Of a stretch of DNA of 64,000 bases, positions 41,726 through 49,912 are shown one piece after another. A program made the translations under genes and the position numbers. Origin of the DNA: Sphingomonas aurea (GTDB lineage Bacteria > Pseudomonadota > Alphaproteobacteria > Sphingomonadales > Sphingomonadaceae); NCBI RefSeq assembly GCF_030678875.1, contig NZ_JAUUDS010000001.1, positions 62,001 to 126,000 of the forward strand, read 5' to 3'. Under the pieces are notes generated by a model. That model was not told where the DNA came from. It did not search any database and saw only the letters and a program-made list of their open reading frames with translations. The number at the start of each line of letters is the position of its first letter. The stretch's first letter is position 1.

Positions 41726-42637
41726 ATGACCACGACTACCGACCTCGACCGGGCGCTCGGCTTTACCATCACCGCGCGTCACGCGCGCGGGCGTGTCGTG
41801 CGGCTGGGACCGGCGATGCGCGCGGTGCTGTCGGCGCACAACTATCCGCCCGTGATCGAGGCGCTGCTCGCCGAGGCGCTGACGCTGTGCGCGCTGATGG
41901 GATCGACGCTGAAGGACGAGGCCGGTCAGCTGACGATGCAGACCCGAACCGACGCTGGCGTCGTCCAGCTCCTCGTCTGCGACTATCGCGGTGGCGAGGT
42001 TCGGGGCTATGTACAGTATGACGCCGCGAAGCTGGCCGAAGCCCCCGAGCAGCCGACCCTGTTCGCGCTGTTCGGCCAGGGCTATCTGGCGATCACCTTC
42101 GATCTGGCGACCAGCGGCGAGCGGTATCAGGGCATCGTGCCGCTCGACGGCGAGACGCTGGCGGCGGCGGCGCAGAGCTATTTCATCCAGTCCGAGCAGA
42201 TCCCGACGCTGGTCCGGGTCGGCTTCGAGCGGGACGCGGATGGCCGCATCGCGGTGGCGGGCGGGCTGCTGCTCCAGCACCTGCCCGAAGGCGAGGACGG
42301 ACGCGAGCGGCTGCATACGAAGCTCGACCATCCCGAGTGGGAGCATGTCGCGGCACTCGGCCAGACGATGGGGGCGGACGAACTGGCCGATTCCCAGGTT
42401 CCGCTGGAGACGCTGGTCTGGCGGCTGTTCAACGAGGAGGAGGAGGTGCGCGTCACCGCGTCGACCGCGCTGTCGCGCGGCTGTCGCTGCACGCCGGACC
42501 ATATCCTGGGCGTGCTGGCGAAGTTCGGGGTCGAGGAGCGGCGCGAGATGGCGGACGAGGGCGGGTTGATCCAGGTCGACTGTGCCTTCTGCGCGACGCT
42601 GTTCCCGGTCGTGGCGGAGACGCTGGAACCCGCCTGA
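41726..42637 (+). CDS. hslO: Redox-regulated chaperone Hsp33
   Basis: A 303-residue holdase that is activated when its zinc centre is oxidised. The C-terminal zinc ligands are intact: CRC (RGCRCTPDHILG) and CAFC (DCAFCATLFP). The N-terminal domain begins ALGFTITARHARGRVVRLG. It acts as an emergency chaperone under oxidative and heat stress in the cytoplasm. It follows argF in line but after a REP hairpin. Confidence 0.96.
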   Translation: MTTTTDLDRALGFTITARHARGRVVRLGPAMRAVLSAHNYPPVIEALLAEALTLCALMGSTLKDEAGQLTMQTRTDAGVVQLLVCDYRGGEVRGYVQYDAAKLAEAPEQPTLFALFGQGYLAITFDLATSGERYQGIVPLDGETLAAAAQSYFIQSEQIPTLVRVGFERDADGRIAVAGGLLLQHLPEGEDGRERLHTKLDHPEWEHVAALGQTMGADELADSQVPLETLVWRLFNEEEEVRVTASTALSRGCRCTPDHILGVLAKFGVEERREMADEGGLIQVDCAFCATLFPVVAETLEPA

Positions 42638-42652
42638 GCAGTATTAAGGTTG

Positions 42653-42675
42653 AAAATGCGCGCAATGCGCATTTT
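42653..42675 (+). terminator. Terminator hairpin after hslO
   Basis: A 9-bp stem (aaaatgcgc with gcgcatttt) whose descending arm ends in TTTT, 15 bases after the hslO stop. Confidence 0.7.
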
Positions 42676-42757
42676 GCGGTGCCAGCCCGCTCCCCCACCC
42701 CGCCTCCCACACGGTATCCTTGATGGGTGGCGGGGTGGGGGAGCGGGCTGGCACCGC
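42676..42757. repeat. Perfect 29-bp inverted repeat
   Basis: The arms at 42676-42704 and 42729-42757 are exact reverse complements (beginning gcggtgccagcccgctcccc) separated by 24 bases. It is one of the longest perfect hairpins in the window. It lies between the hslO terminator and the leader of queC and contains no ORF. It looks like a MITE-like or REP-type insertion. Confidence 0.85.
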
Positions 42758-42760
42758 CTC

Positions 42761-42922
42761 GAAACTCCCTTCCGCGAGTTTCCGAAGGGACTCTTAACGT
42801 CTTGGTAAGGATGTTTGCCGTAATGCTGTGCAGTGCCTTGAACCGGCACGCTTATCTCCCTTGATGGGCTTCGGCCCGACAAACACCTAGAGGGTCGCGA
42901 TCCGTCGCGGCCCTTTCTTTTT
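42761..42922 (+). ncRNA. Structured leader or small RNA before queC
   Basis: No ORF is present. From 5' to 3' there are two mutually exclusive hairpins (gaaactc 42761-42767 with gagtttc 42776-42782, or tcccttc 42766-42772 with gaaggga 42784-42790), a small one (gtgcc 42833-42837 with ggcac 42845-42849), a UUCG tetraloop hairpin (gggc 42866 with gccc 42877), and a terminator-type hairpin (42892-42899 with 42906-42913) followed by TTTCTTTTT. It ends 30 bases before queC. This could be an attenuator or a stand-alone RNA. I could not match it to the preQ1 riboswitch classes I know. Confidence 0.4.
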
Positions 42923-42952
42923 GGCCGTGCTTGCCCTAGCGGACGGCGGATC

Positions 42953-43639
42953 ATGAACGATCAGACTTTCGCGGTCGTGCTGCTTTCGGGCGGGCTCGAC
43001 TCCATGGTGGCCGCCGCCCGCGCGCGCGCGGCCGGTCACCGCCTTCTCGCCCTGTCGTTGAACTACAACCAGCGTCATCAGGTCGAACTGGCGGCCGCGC
43101 GGCGCGTCGCGCAGGCGCTGGGCGCCGAGCGGCACATCGTCATGCCGATGGACCTTTCGGCATTCGGCGGATCGGCGCTGACCGCCGACATCGCCGTGCC
43201 GAAGGACGGCGTGGGCGAGGGCATTCCGGTCACCTATGTCCCGGCGCGCAACACCATCTTCCTGTCGCTGGCGCTAGGCTGGGCAGAGGCGGCAGGCGCG
43301 CGCGACCTGTATATCGGCGTCAACGCGCTCGATTATTCGGGCTATCCCGATTGCCGGCCGGAGTTCATCGCCGCGTTCGAGGGACTGGCGGAACTGGCGA
43401 CCAAGGCCGGGGTGGAGGGGCAGCCGTTCCGCATCCACGCGCCGCTCCAGCACATGAGCAAGGCCGATATCGTCCGTGAGGGCGTGCGGATGGGGCTCGA
43501 TCTGGGGCTCAGCTGGTCGTGCTACGATCCGGCGCCGGGCGGGCTGCACTGCGGGCTGTGCGACAGTTGCCGGCTGCGTGCCAAGGGCTTCGACGAGGCC
43601 GGCGTCCCCGATCCGACCGGCTATGCGGTGCGGCCCTGA
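42953..43639 (+). CDS. queC: 7-cyano-7-deazaguanine synthase
   Basis: A 228-residue ATP-dependent enzyme that turns carboxy-deazaguanine into preQ0 for queuosine tRNA modification. The ATP pyrophosphatase loop is LSGGLDSM, with the zinc ligands CGLCDSC near the end (plus an upstream Cys in WSCYDP). It is four bases ahead of queE, so the two form an operon. queD is not in the window. Confidence 0.96.
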   Translation: MNDQTFAVVLLSGGLDSMVAAARARAAGHRLLALSLNYNQRHQVELAAARRVAQALGAERHIVMPMDLSAFGGSALTADIAVPKDGVGEGIPVTYVPARNTIFLSLALGWAEAAGARDLYIGVNALDYSGYPDCRPEFIAAFEGLAELATKAGVEGQPFRIHAPLQHMSKADIVREGVRMGLDLGLSWSCYDPAPGGLHCGLCDSCRLRAKGFDEAGVPDPTGYAVRP

Positions 43640-43643
43640 GGCG

Positions 43644-44279
43644 ATGAGCTACGCCGTCAAGGAGATGTTCCTGACCCTGCAGGGTGAAGGGGTGCAGGCC
43701 GGACGGCGGGCGGTTTTCGTGCGCTTCGCCGGCTGCAACCTGTGGTCGGGGCGCGAGCAGGATCGGGCGACGGCGCAGTGCCGCTTCTGCGACACGGATT
43801 TCGTCGGCACCGACGGGCTGGGCGGCGGCCGCTTCGCCGATGCGGCGGCGCTGGTCGCGGCGGTGGCGGCGTTCTGGGGCTTGGACCGGGAGCGCCGCTT
43901 CGTGGTGCTGACCGGGGGCGAGCCGATGTTGCAGGTCGACGACGCGCTGGTCGCGGCGTTGCACGCGGCGGGGTTCATGATCGCGATCGAGAGCAACGGC
44001 ACACTCGCGGCGCATCCCGGCATAGACTGGGTGTGCATCAGCCCCAAGGCGGGGACGCAGGTGGTGCAGCGGCGTGGCGACGAGCTGAAACTCGTCTGGC
44101 CGCAGGCGGCGATCGATCCGGTCGCGCTGGAGGCGTGGGACTTCGCCAACCTGCTGCTCCAGCCGCTCGACGAGGCGGGCGCCGGCAGTGCGCACGAGCA
44201 GGCGTGCATCGATCTGGTGATGGCGCGCCCGCGCTGGCGGCTGTCGTTGCAGACGCACAAGATGCTGGGGCTGCGATAG
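43644..44279 (+). CDS. queE: 7-carboxy-7-deazaguanine synthase (radical SAM)
   Basis: A 211-residue radical SAM enzyme for the ring contraction step of queuosine synthesis. The iron-sulfur cysteines are in the CX14CX2C form (CNLWSG..C RFC), the variant known for QueE of several proteobacteria. The substrate/SAM motif TGGEPMLQ follows. It is co-transcribed with queC. Confidence 0.95.
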   Translation: MSYAVKEMFLTLQGEGVQAGRRAVFVRFAGCNLWSGREQDRATAQCRFCDTDFVGTDGLGGGRFADAAALVAAVAAFWGLDRERRFVVLTGGEPMLQVDDALVAALHAAGFMIAIESNGTLAAHPGIDWVCISPKAGTQVVQRRGDELKLVWPQAAIDPVALEAWDFANLLLQPLDEAGAGSAHEQACIDLVMARPRWRLSLQTHKMLGLR

Positions 44280-44306
44280 GCGGCCGATCGCGCGGCCAGA
44301 CCGTTC

Positions 44307-44335
44307 CGTCATGCCGGGACGAGCCCGGCGTGACG
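44307..44335. repeat. REP-like hairpin
   Basis: A 12-bp stem with one G-T pair (cgtcatgccggg with cccggcgtgacg), convergent between queE and the gene at 44349. The core atgccgggacga is shared with 10414-10440. Confidence 0.75.
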
Positions 44336-44348
44336 GTGGTTTCAGGAC

Positions 44349-45050
44349 TTAACGGCTCGACGCCATTTGCGTTGCGCTTGGCCCCCACGCGATCGGGCCG
44401 CACTTCTTGACGACCCACTCGCCCTTCTTGCTCCAGCAGATCGGGTCGAGGCGGGGCAGGGCGACCGGGGTCGCGTTGATGTAGCGCGAGAAGCGCTGCT
44501 CGCCGTACGGGACCAGGCTGTTGCGCAGCTCGCGCATCCGCGCCACCGCGACATCGCCGAGCGTGCCGCGCGGCGCGAACAGCGCGTCGCGGCCGATCGA
44601 GCCTGCGGCCCGGCAGAACCCGTATTGCGAGGCGACGGTGGCGAAGCTGGAATAGGTCCGCGTGCCGTACTGGTCGAGCGCGGCCAGCCCTTCCTTCTTG
44701 GTCTTGGCGTTGCGCAGGAAATATTTGTTCAGCGTGTCCCACGCCGAATTCAGCTCGTCCTTATGGTCGAGCAGCGCGGCATTGTAGTTGCCGACGGTCA
44801 GCAGCGACGGTTCGAACTGGCATTGCAGCGCAGCGACGTTCAGCGCCGAGCGCATCGTCCAGACCAGGCCGGCGCGGCGCTCCTCCGGCGTGGCGCCGGG
44901 CAGGGTCTGCATGATGCCGGGCTCGTCGCCCTGTACCGGCGCGCCGGCATAATCGTGATGCTGGAGGAAGAACTGGGCCGAGGCCGGCGTCGACGCCATG
45001 CCCATCATCGCTGCGGCCCCCACTGCCGCCCACAAACGCACGCTATTCAC
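44349..45050 (-). CDS. Hypothetical exported protein
   Basis: A 233-residue protein with a signal peptide (VNSVRLWAAVGAAAMMGMASTPASAQ) and a mainly helical body (RSALNVAALQCQFEPSLLTVGNYNAALLDHKDEL). Four cysteines at intervals could form two disulfides in the periplasm. I do not recognise a family. The body pattern, with its Tyr-Asn-x-x-Leu-x-x-His region, looks like a conserved protein of sphingomonads but I cannot confirm that. The GTG at 45050 follows ggggagg. Confidence 0.75.
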   Translation of the reverse strand: MNSVRLWAAVGAAAMMGMASTPASAQFFLQHHDYAGAPVQGDEPGIMQTLPGATPEERRAGLVWTMRSALNVAALQCQFEPSLLTVGNYNAALLDHKDELNSAWDTLNKYFLRNAKTKKEGLAALDQYGTRTYSSFATVASQYGFCRAAGSIGRDALFAPRGTLGDVAVARMRELRNSLVPYGEQRFSRYINATPVALPRLDPICWSKKGEWVVKKCGPIAWGPSATQMASSR

Positions 45051-45212
45051 CTGAACTGTCCTCCCCGAAGGAACCTCTTCCGAAGGAATCTAAAGCATTT
45101 CGCCGGACTGTGCAGCCGATTTCGCCCCGTGCTGACGCCGAACCGTTAACCGCACGCGGCCAACCGCCCGTCGCATCCGTAACGGTCTGCGCGAAGCACG
45201 GCCCCGAACGCA

Positions 45213-45244
45213 AAGAGGCCGCCCGGTCGCCCGGACGGCCTCTT
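45213..45244 (-). terminator. Hairpin after the Met-rich lipoprotein gene
   Basis: A 9-bp outer stem (aagaggccg with cggcctctt) enclosing a second cccgg/ccggg pairing, 25 bases after the stop at 45269, followed by TTTGCG on the minus strand. It is a probable terminator. Confidence 0.6.
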
Positions 45245-45268
45245 CGTCATGGATAATCCCTCAGGGGA

Positions 45269-45535
45269 TTACATCATGTTGTTGGTCATCATGGTGTCGT
45301 TCGACATCATCGTGTCGTTCGCCATCATGGTGTCGTTGGCCATCATGCCACCGTTCATGGTGCCGTCGACGGCAGTCATGTTGTCGGTCATGGTGTCCAT
45401 GCCCTCGGTGGTGTTCATGTCGGTGACCATCGTGTTGTCGGTGGTGGTCTCGGTCTTCGGACCGCAGGCCGCAACGGCCAGCGCGGCGCCGGCGATCAGC
45501 GAGCCGGTCAGAACCTTGGAGATGATTGCACGCAT
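45269..45535 (-). CDS. Small Met/Asn/Asp/Thr-repeat lipoprotein
   Basis: An 88-residue protein. The N-terminal signal ends in a lipobox-like LAVAAC (Cys24). The mature part is low complexity and built from short units such as MMANDT and MMSNDT repeated four or more times; about a fifth of the residues are Met. The DNA shows the matching 18-base direct repeats (catcatggtgtcgttcgc-like). Met-rich acidic repeats can bind copper or other soft metals, but that is a guess. TATACT lies at about 45550-45555 on the minus strand as a possible -10. Confidence 0.78.
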   Translation of the reverse strand: MRAIISKVLTGSLIAGAALAVAACGPKTETTTDNTMVTDMNTTEGMDTMTDNMTAVDGTMNGGMMANDTMMANDTMMSNDTMMTNNMM

Positions 45536-45627
45536 TGGAAGCTCCCTAGTATAGAGGATTTGGCAGGCTATCGATCGCCCTTTGAGACCCAAATCGACGT
45601 GAACGTTAACCGGATAACGCGGGGCCC

Positions 45628-46305
45628 TCAAGTCTCGTTTTGTCCGGGACAAGAAAGAGTTTGGAGGAACCCTGACAGCGTCAACGCCAGGGCGGCGTCG
45701 AAAGTTGCCATATCCGACACATTTCCCAGCGCCGACAAGCTGGTAACCGGAAAATCCGGTAGCCCGCACGGTACGATTCCACCGAAATGCGACAGGTCGG
45801 GCGCGACGTTGACCGAGAAGCCGTGGAGCGTCACCCAGCGCCGCACCCGCACCCCGATGGCGCCGATCTTCGCCTCGCGTCCCGCCGCGTCCATCGTCCA
45901 GATGCCGACCCGGCCGGGTGCGCGGAACGCCGCGAGGTCGAGGCGCGCCAGCGCGGCGATCACCCATCCTTCCAGCGCGTGGACGAAGCAGCGGACGTCG
46001 CGCCCCCGTGCATTCAGGTCGAGTACCAGATAGCCGACGCGCTGGCCCGGTCCGTGATAGGTATAGCGGCCGCCGCGCCCGGCCGGAACGACCGGAAAGC
46101 GCGGATCGACCAGCTCGGCCGGGTCGGCGCTGGTGCCCGCGGTATAGACCGGCGGATGTTCCAGCAGCCAGACCAGCTCGCGCTCCTCACCCGCCGCGAC
46201 CGCCGCGGCGCGCGCCTCCATCGCCGCCAGCGCCTCGGCATAGGGGGTCAGGCCGGGCGTCACGCGCCACTCGGGCGCGGGCAGGGCGAAGTCGGTTTCG
46301 GTCAT
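45628..46305 (-). CDS. lipB: Lipoyl(octanoyl) transferase
   Basis: A 225-residue enzyme that moves octanoyl from ACP to the lipoyl domains of 2-oxo acid dehydrogenases. The motifs [37 protein letters not shown], the catalytic Lys in [18 protein letters not shown] and the Cys in GGIVPCGL are all present. It is transcribed away from the membrane protein gene at 46407. Confidence 0.96.
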   Translation of the reverse strand: MTETDFALPAPEWRVTPGLTPYAEALAAMEARAAAVAAGEERELVWLLEHPPVYTAGTSADPAELVDPRFPVVPAGRGGRYTYHGPGQRVGYLVLDLNARGRDVRCFVHALEGWVIAALARLDLAAFRAPGRVGIWTMDAAGREAKIGAIGVRVRRWVTLHGFSVNVAPDLSHFGGIVPCGLPDFPVTSLSALGNVSDMATFDAALALTLSGFLQTLSCPGQNET

Positions 46306-46406
46306 GCGCGATCATCTGGCCGCTGGGCGGCGGCGGCGCAACAGTTGGCGTCGGCGGCGGTGCTCGGCTATCGACGCAGTTCGTTGGGGGAAGGGAAGGG
46401 AATCAC

Positions 46407-47213
46407 ATGGTCAGGATGGGCAATGTCTGGGACCGGACGGTGGAGGTGCTGCGCGGCCGCGCGGCGATACTGGGGCCGATCGCCGCGGCTGCGATCTTCC
46501 TGCCGGCCATCGTGAACAATGCGGTGGCCGCCTTCGTCACGCCGGGATCGCGCGGCGTCGCGCTGCTGGCGATGGTGGTCGCGCTGGGCGTGCTGGTCGC
46601 CAACGTCTGGGGCCAACTGGCGATGCTGGCGGTGGCGACGCATCCTGCCACCACCCGCGCCGACGCGACCCGGCAGGCGACGCAGCGGCTGCTGCCCGCA
46701 CTCGGCGCGCTCTTCGTACTCGCGGTGATCTTCGCGCTGGCGATCGTGCCGCCGATGATCGCCCTGGTGCGTGCGGGCGTCGACCTGACCAACCGCGCCG
46801 CGGTCCAGTCGATGCCTGCGGGGATCGCCGGGTTCGTCGGCCTCTACTCGCTGGTGCTGCTGGTGGTCATTCTGTTCATCGGCGCGCGGCTCATCCTGCT
46901 CAACCCGGTCGTGCTGAACGAGCGGCGCGGGGTCGGCGCGCTCATGCGCTCGGTGCGGCTGACCAAGGGAATGACGTTCCGCATCGTCGGGCTGATGATC
47001 CTGTTCGGCATCGTCGTGCTGATCCCGACCATGGCGGTCCAGTCGATCGTCGGCCTGGTGTTCCGCCTGATCCTGGGCGCAAACGGCATTCCGGTGACGG
47101 TGTTCGTCGCCTCGGCGGCGGGAGCGGCCGTGACGACGGTGTTCACGGTGGTCGCCGCTGCCTTTACCGCGCAGCTCTATGTCGCGGCGGTGGCGGAGGA
47201 AGAGGTCGCCTGA
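46407..47213 (+). CDS. Multi-span membrane protein of unknown function
   Basis: A 268-residue protein with about six hydrophobic segments and little charge outside short loops. The pattern RLILLNPVVLNERRGVGALMRSVRLTKGMTFRIVGLMIL resembles the membrane domain found in some glycerophosphodiester phosphodiesterases and in related DUF families of actinobacteria and sphingomonads, but no catalytic part is present. ATG 46407 follows gggaagggaaggg; ATG 46416 is an alternative. Its last 37 bases overlap the 3' end of the convergent acetyltransferase gene. Confidence 0.75.
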   Translation: MVRMGNVWDRTVEVLRGRAAILGPIAAAAIFLPAIVNNAVAAFVTPGSRGVALLAMVVALGVLVANVWGQLAMLAVATHPATTRADATRQATQRLLPALGALFVLAVIFALAIVPPMIALVRAGVDLTNRAAVQSMPAGIAGFVGLYSLVLLVVILFIGARLILLNPVVLNERRGVGALMRSVRLTKGMTFRIVGLMILFGIVVLIPTMAVQSIVGLVFRLILGANGIPVTVFVASAAGAAVTTVFTVVAAAFTAQLYVAAVAEEEVA

Positions 47214-47821
47214 TCGCCTGCCGGCCGGGTGGGGACCGCGGCCAGCAGCGGGATCTGGGGCGCGGCATCGGGCGGCAGGATGCCGGTGACGCGCGGGTCG
47301 GCGAACGTCTCGACCGTTCGCCCGACCGCGACGAAGCCGTGGCGGCGATAGAAGGAGAGCGCGGCCGGATGGTCGAGCGTGCAGGTATGCACCCAGACCC
47401 GGACGATGCCCTTCGTCCAGGCGCGCGCCAGCGCCTCTGCCATCAGCCAGCCGCCATGGCCCTTTCCGGCGAGCTCGGGAACCAGCCCGACATAGGACAG
47501 CTCGCATGTGCCGCTGGTGCGGAAGTCGAGTTCCAGCATGCCGACTTCGATCCCGGCCGGATCGACCACGGCGAAGATCTGGACTGCGGGATCCTGGACG
47601 ATCGCGATCAGGGTCGCATCGTCCATGACCAGGCGCGAGAACCACAGCCATGGCGCGCCCACACGGCGGAACAGCGTACGGTAATGTGCGGGCGCGGGCC
47701 GCTCCCACCGGACCAGCCGCAGCGGCGAGGATGGCGTCGGCCGGAGGGGCGGCCGGCGGCCCATCTCCAGCGTCGTGACGATCGTCGCGACCTGATCGTC
47801 GGGCACCGGGATCAGTCCCAT
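47177..47821 (-). CDS. GNAT family N-acetyltransferase
   Basis: A 214-residue protein whose central part is a GNAT domain: VGMLELDFRTSGTCELSYVGLVPELAGKGHGGWLMAEALARAW is the acetyl-CoA binding region, and HPAALSFYRRHGF is the C-terminal motif. The N-terminal 30 residues and the Pro-rich tail are outside the domain. The substrate is unknown. The ATG at 47821 overlaps the hemF stop by ten bases, which suggests an operon with hemF. Confidence 0.88.
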   Translation of the reverse strand: MGLIPVPDDQVATIVTTLEMGRRPPLRPTPSSPLRLVRWERPAPAHYRTLFRRVGAPWLWFSRLVMDDATLIAIVQDPAVQIFAVVDPAGIEVGMLELDFRTSGTCELSYVGLVPELAGKGHGGWLMAEALARAWTKGIVRVWVHTCTLDHPAALSFYRRHGFVAVGRTVETFADPRVTGILPPDAAPQIPLLAAVPTRPAGDQATSSSATAAT

Positions 47822-48657
47822 GTCGCCACCGGCGGCAGGCTCATCAGGATCGCGTCGACATTGCCGCCCGTCTTCAGCCCGAACAGCGTGCCGCGATCGT
47901 AGACGAGGTTGAACTCGGCATAGCGCCCCCGCCACGCGCGCTGCGTCGCCAGATCCTCCGGCGTGAAGGGCGTATCCACCCGCCGACGGACGATACGCGG
48001 GTAGATGTCGAGAAACGCCTCGCCGACCGCGCGGGTGAAGGCGAAGTTGGTGTCGAAATCGCCCTCCAGATGATCGTAGAAGATGCCGCCGACCCCGCGA
48101 TGCACCTGACGGTGGGGAATGTAGAAATACTCGTCCGCCCATTGCTTGTAGCGGGGATAGTCGCCCGCGCCGGGGTGCGCCTCGCACGCCGCCTGAAATG
48201 CCGCGTGGAAATCGCGCGTGTCGTCTGCGACGGGCAGGGGCGGGTTCAGGTCGGCGCCGCCGCCGAACCAGCGCTTCGTCGTCACCAGGAAGCGGGTGTT
48301 CATGTGGACGGCGGGGACGTGCGGATTGGCCATGTGCGCGACCAGGCTGATCCCGGTGGCGAAGAAGCGCGGGTCCTCGGCGGCGCCATTGATGGTGCGG
48401 GCGAAATCACCTTCGAACGTGCCGGCGACGGTCGAGACGTTGACGCCGACCTTCTCGAACACCCGGCCCTTCATCACCCCGCGTACCCCGCCGCCGCCCG
48501 GCTCGCCCGACGGATCGACGCGGTCCCAGGCGATATAGTCGAACGCCGCGTCCGATCCCACCTCGCGCTCGATCGCCTCGAATGCCGCGCAGATCCGGTC
48601 GCGCAGCGATTCGAACCATGTGCGGGCGGCGCGTTGCTGGTCGTCATGCTCAATCAT
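47812..48657 (-). CDS. hemF: Oxygen-dependent coproporphyrinogen III oxidase
   Basis: A 281-residue enzyme of heme synthesis that decarboxylates two propionates using O2. Family motifs: GGGVRGVMKGRVFEKVGVN, VHMNTRFL, WFGGGADLNP, HRGVGGIFYDHL and RRGRYAEFNLVYDRGT-like (RGRYAEFNLVYDRGTLFGLKTGG). Length and order match HemF. trmL lies upstream on the same strand, 51 bases away. Confidence 0.97.
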   Translation of the reverse strand: MIEHDDQQRAARTWFESLRDRICAAFEAIEREVGSDAAFDYIAWDRVDPSGEPGGGGVRGVMKGRVFEKVGVNVSTVAGTFEGDFARTINGAAEDPRFFATGISLVAHMANPHVPAVHMNTRFLVTTKRWFGGGADLNPPLPVADDTRDFHAAFQAACEAHPGAGDYPRYKQWADEYFYIPHRQVHRGVGGIFYDHLEGDFDTNFAFTRAVGEAFLDIYPRIVRRRVDTPFTPEDLATQRAWRGRYAEFNLVYDRGTLFGLKTGGNVDAILMSLPPVATWD

Positions 48658-48708
48658 GACGGTGCCGCTAGCAAATCGGGGCGCGGCAGGGGAGTGGGGC
48701 CGATCGTC

Positions 48709-49149
48709 CTACCATCCCGTCTGCCGCCGCGCCTCCGCCAGGACGATGCCGGCCGCCATCGCGACGTTGAGCGACCGGAAACCGGGGCGCATCGGGATGC
48801 GGACCCGCAGGTCGGCGCGCGCGTGGACCGATGGCGGGACGCCTGCGCCCTCCGATCCTAGCAGCAGGATATCGTCCGATCTGAACGCGGTATCGGGCAT
48901 GTCTGCCGCGCCTGTGGAGGTCAGCAGCACGATCCGTCCGCTCGCCTGCGCCACGAATGCGTCCCAGTCGGCATGCCGAACCACGTCGGCGCGGGCTGCA
49001 TAGTCCATCCCCGCCCGCGCGAGCGCCCGGTCGCCGAAGGGAAAGCCCATCGGCTCGATCAGGTCGACGCCCGCACCCAGGCAGGCGGCAGTGCGCAGGA
49101 TCGTCCCGACATTGCCGGCGATGTCGGGCTGGTACAGGGCGACGCGCAT
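48709..49149 (-). CDS. trmL: tRNA (cytidine/uridine-34-2'-O)-methyltransferase
   Basis: A 146-residue SPOUT methyltransferase that modifies the wobble base of tRNA-Leu. The knot signatures are LYQPDIAGNVGTILRTAACLG, LLLGSEGAGVP and RIPMRPGFRSLNVAMAAGIVL. The start at ATG 49149 gives the usual MRVALYQPD N-terminus; the longer frame extends into the pet promoter region. It is divergent from petABC. Confidence 0.94.
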   Translation of the reverse strand: MRVALYQPDIAGNVGTILRTAACLGAGVDLIEPMGFPFGDRALARAGMDYAARADVVRHADWDAFVAQASGRIVLLTSTGAADMPDTAFRSDDILLLGSEGAGVPPSVHARADLRVRIPMRPGFRSLNVAMAAGIVLAEARRQTGW

Positions 49150-49190
49150 GGCCCCGTATAACGCCGCCGTCACCGCTCGCCAAAATGCTG

Positions 49191-49219
49191 TTGGCAAATC
49201 GGACCCCTCGCGGCTAACA
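49191..49219 (+). promoter_or_regulatory. Possible sigma-70 promoter of petABC
   Basis: TTGGCA at 49191-49196, 17 bases, then CTAACA at 49214-49219. The -35 is good and the -10 poor. It lies about 100 bases before petA in the only gap. Confidence 0.35.
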
Positions 49220-49317
49220 GGGCCATCAAGGCCAGCCGTGGGGACGGCATCCGGCCGGCGGGCGCGCTTTTTCAACGCGTCGGGCAACCCCCGTGTTCAG
49301 GGCAAGGGTACAGGTGA

Positions 49318-49902
49318 ATGGCGACTGTCGAAGATCAGCTTCCCCCGGGCGAGGACCCGGCGCTCCTTCAGGAAGAGGTCCATGACCCGCGCCGCCGCGA
49401 CTTCATCAACATCGCTGCCGTGTCCTTCGCGGGTGTCGGCGCGGTGGCGATCGTGCTGCCGCTGGTCAACCAGATGAACCCGTCCGCCGACGTGCTGGCG
49501 CAGTCGTCGACCGAGATCGACATCTCGAAGATCGCACCCGGTCAGGCGATCAAGTCGTCGTTCCGCAAGCAGCCGCTGTTCGTGCGCAACCTGACCCCGG
49601 CGGAGATCGCCGAGGCCAACAAGGTGCCGCTGAGCGAGCTGCGCGATCCGCAGACGCTGGCCGAGCGGACCAAGCCCGGCAAGGAGAACTGGCTCATCAC
49701 GCTGGGCGTCTGCACCCATCTCGGCTGCGTGCCGCTGGGCGCGGGCGAGGGCGAGAACAAGGGGCCGTTCGGCGGCTATTTCTGCCCGTGCCACGGTTCG
49801 GCCTATGACACGGCGGCGCGCATCCGGCAGGGACCAGCGCCGCTGAACCTGCACGTTCCCGATTATACGTTCAATTCCGACACCGTCGTGACGGTGGGTT
49901 GA
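49318..49902 (+). CDS. petA: Ubiquinol-cytochrome c reductase Rieske iron-sulfur subunit
   Basis: A 194-residue subunit of the bc1 complex. A Tat-like N-terminus ([26 protein letters not shown]) anchors it in the membrane. The 2Fe-2S ligands are in CTHLGC and CPCHGS. A cytoplasmic leader of about 24 residues precedes the helix. It is the first of petABC, with petB 10 bases downstream. Export probably depends on TatABC (3539-4964). Confidence 0.97.
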   Translation: MATVEDQLPPGEDPALLQEEVHDPRRRDFINIAAVSFAGVGAVAIVLPLVNQMNPSADVLAQSSTEIDISKIAPGQAIKSSFRKQPLFVRNLTPAEIAEANKVPLSELRDPQTLAERTKPGKENWLITLGVCTHLGCVPLGAGEGENKGPFGGYFCPCHGSAYDTAARIRQGPAPLNLHVPDYTFNSDTVVTVG

Positions 49903-49912
49903 GGTAGCGCAG

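Noticed and set aside
42761..42952. preQ1 riboswitch before queC
   Set aside because: The A-rich tail and conserved loop of class I and the known cores of other classes are not seen. Kept only as an unclassified structured leader.
45272..45400. CRISPR-like direct repeats
   Set aside because: The repeats are in frame inside a lipoprotein gene, are contiguous with no unique spacers, and encode MMxNDT units.
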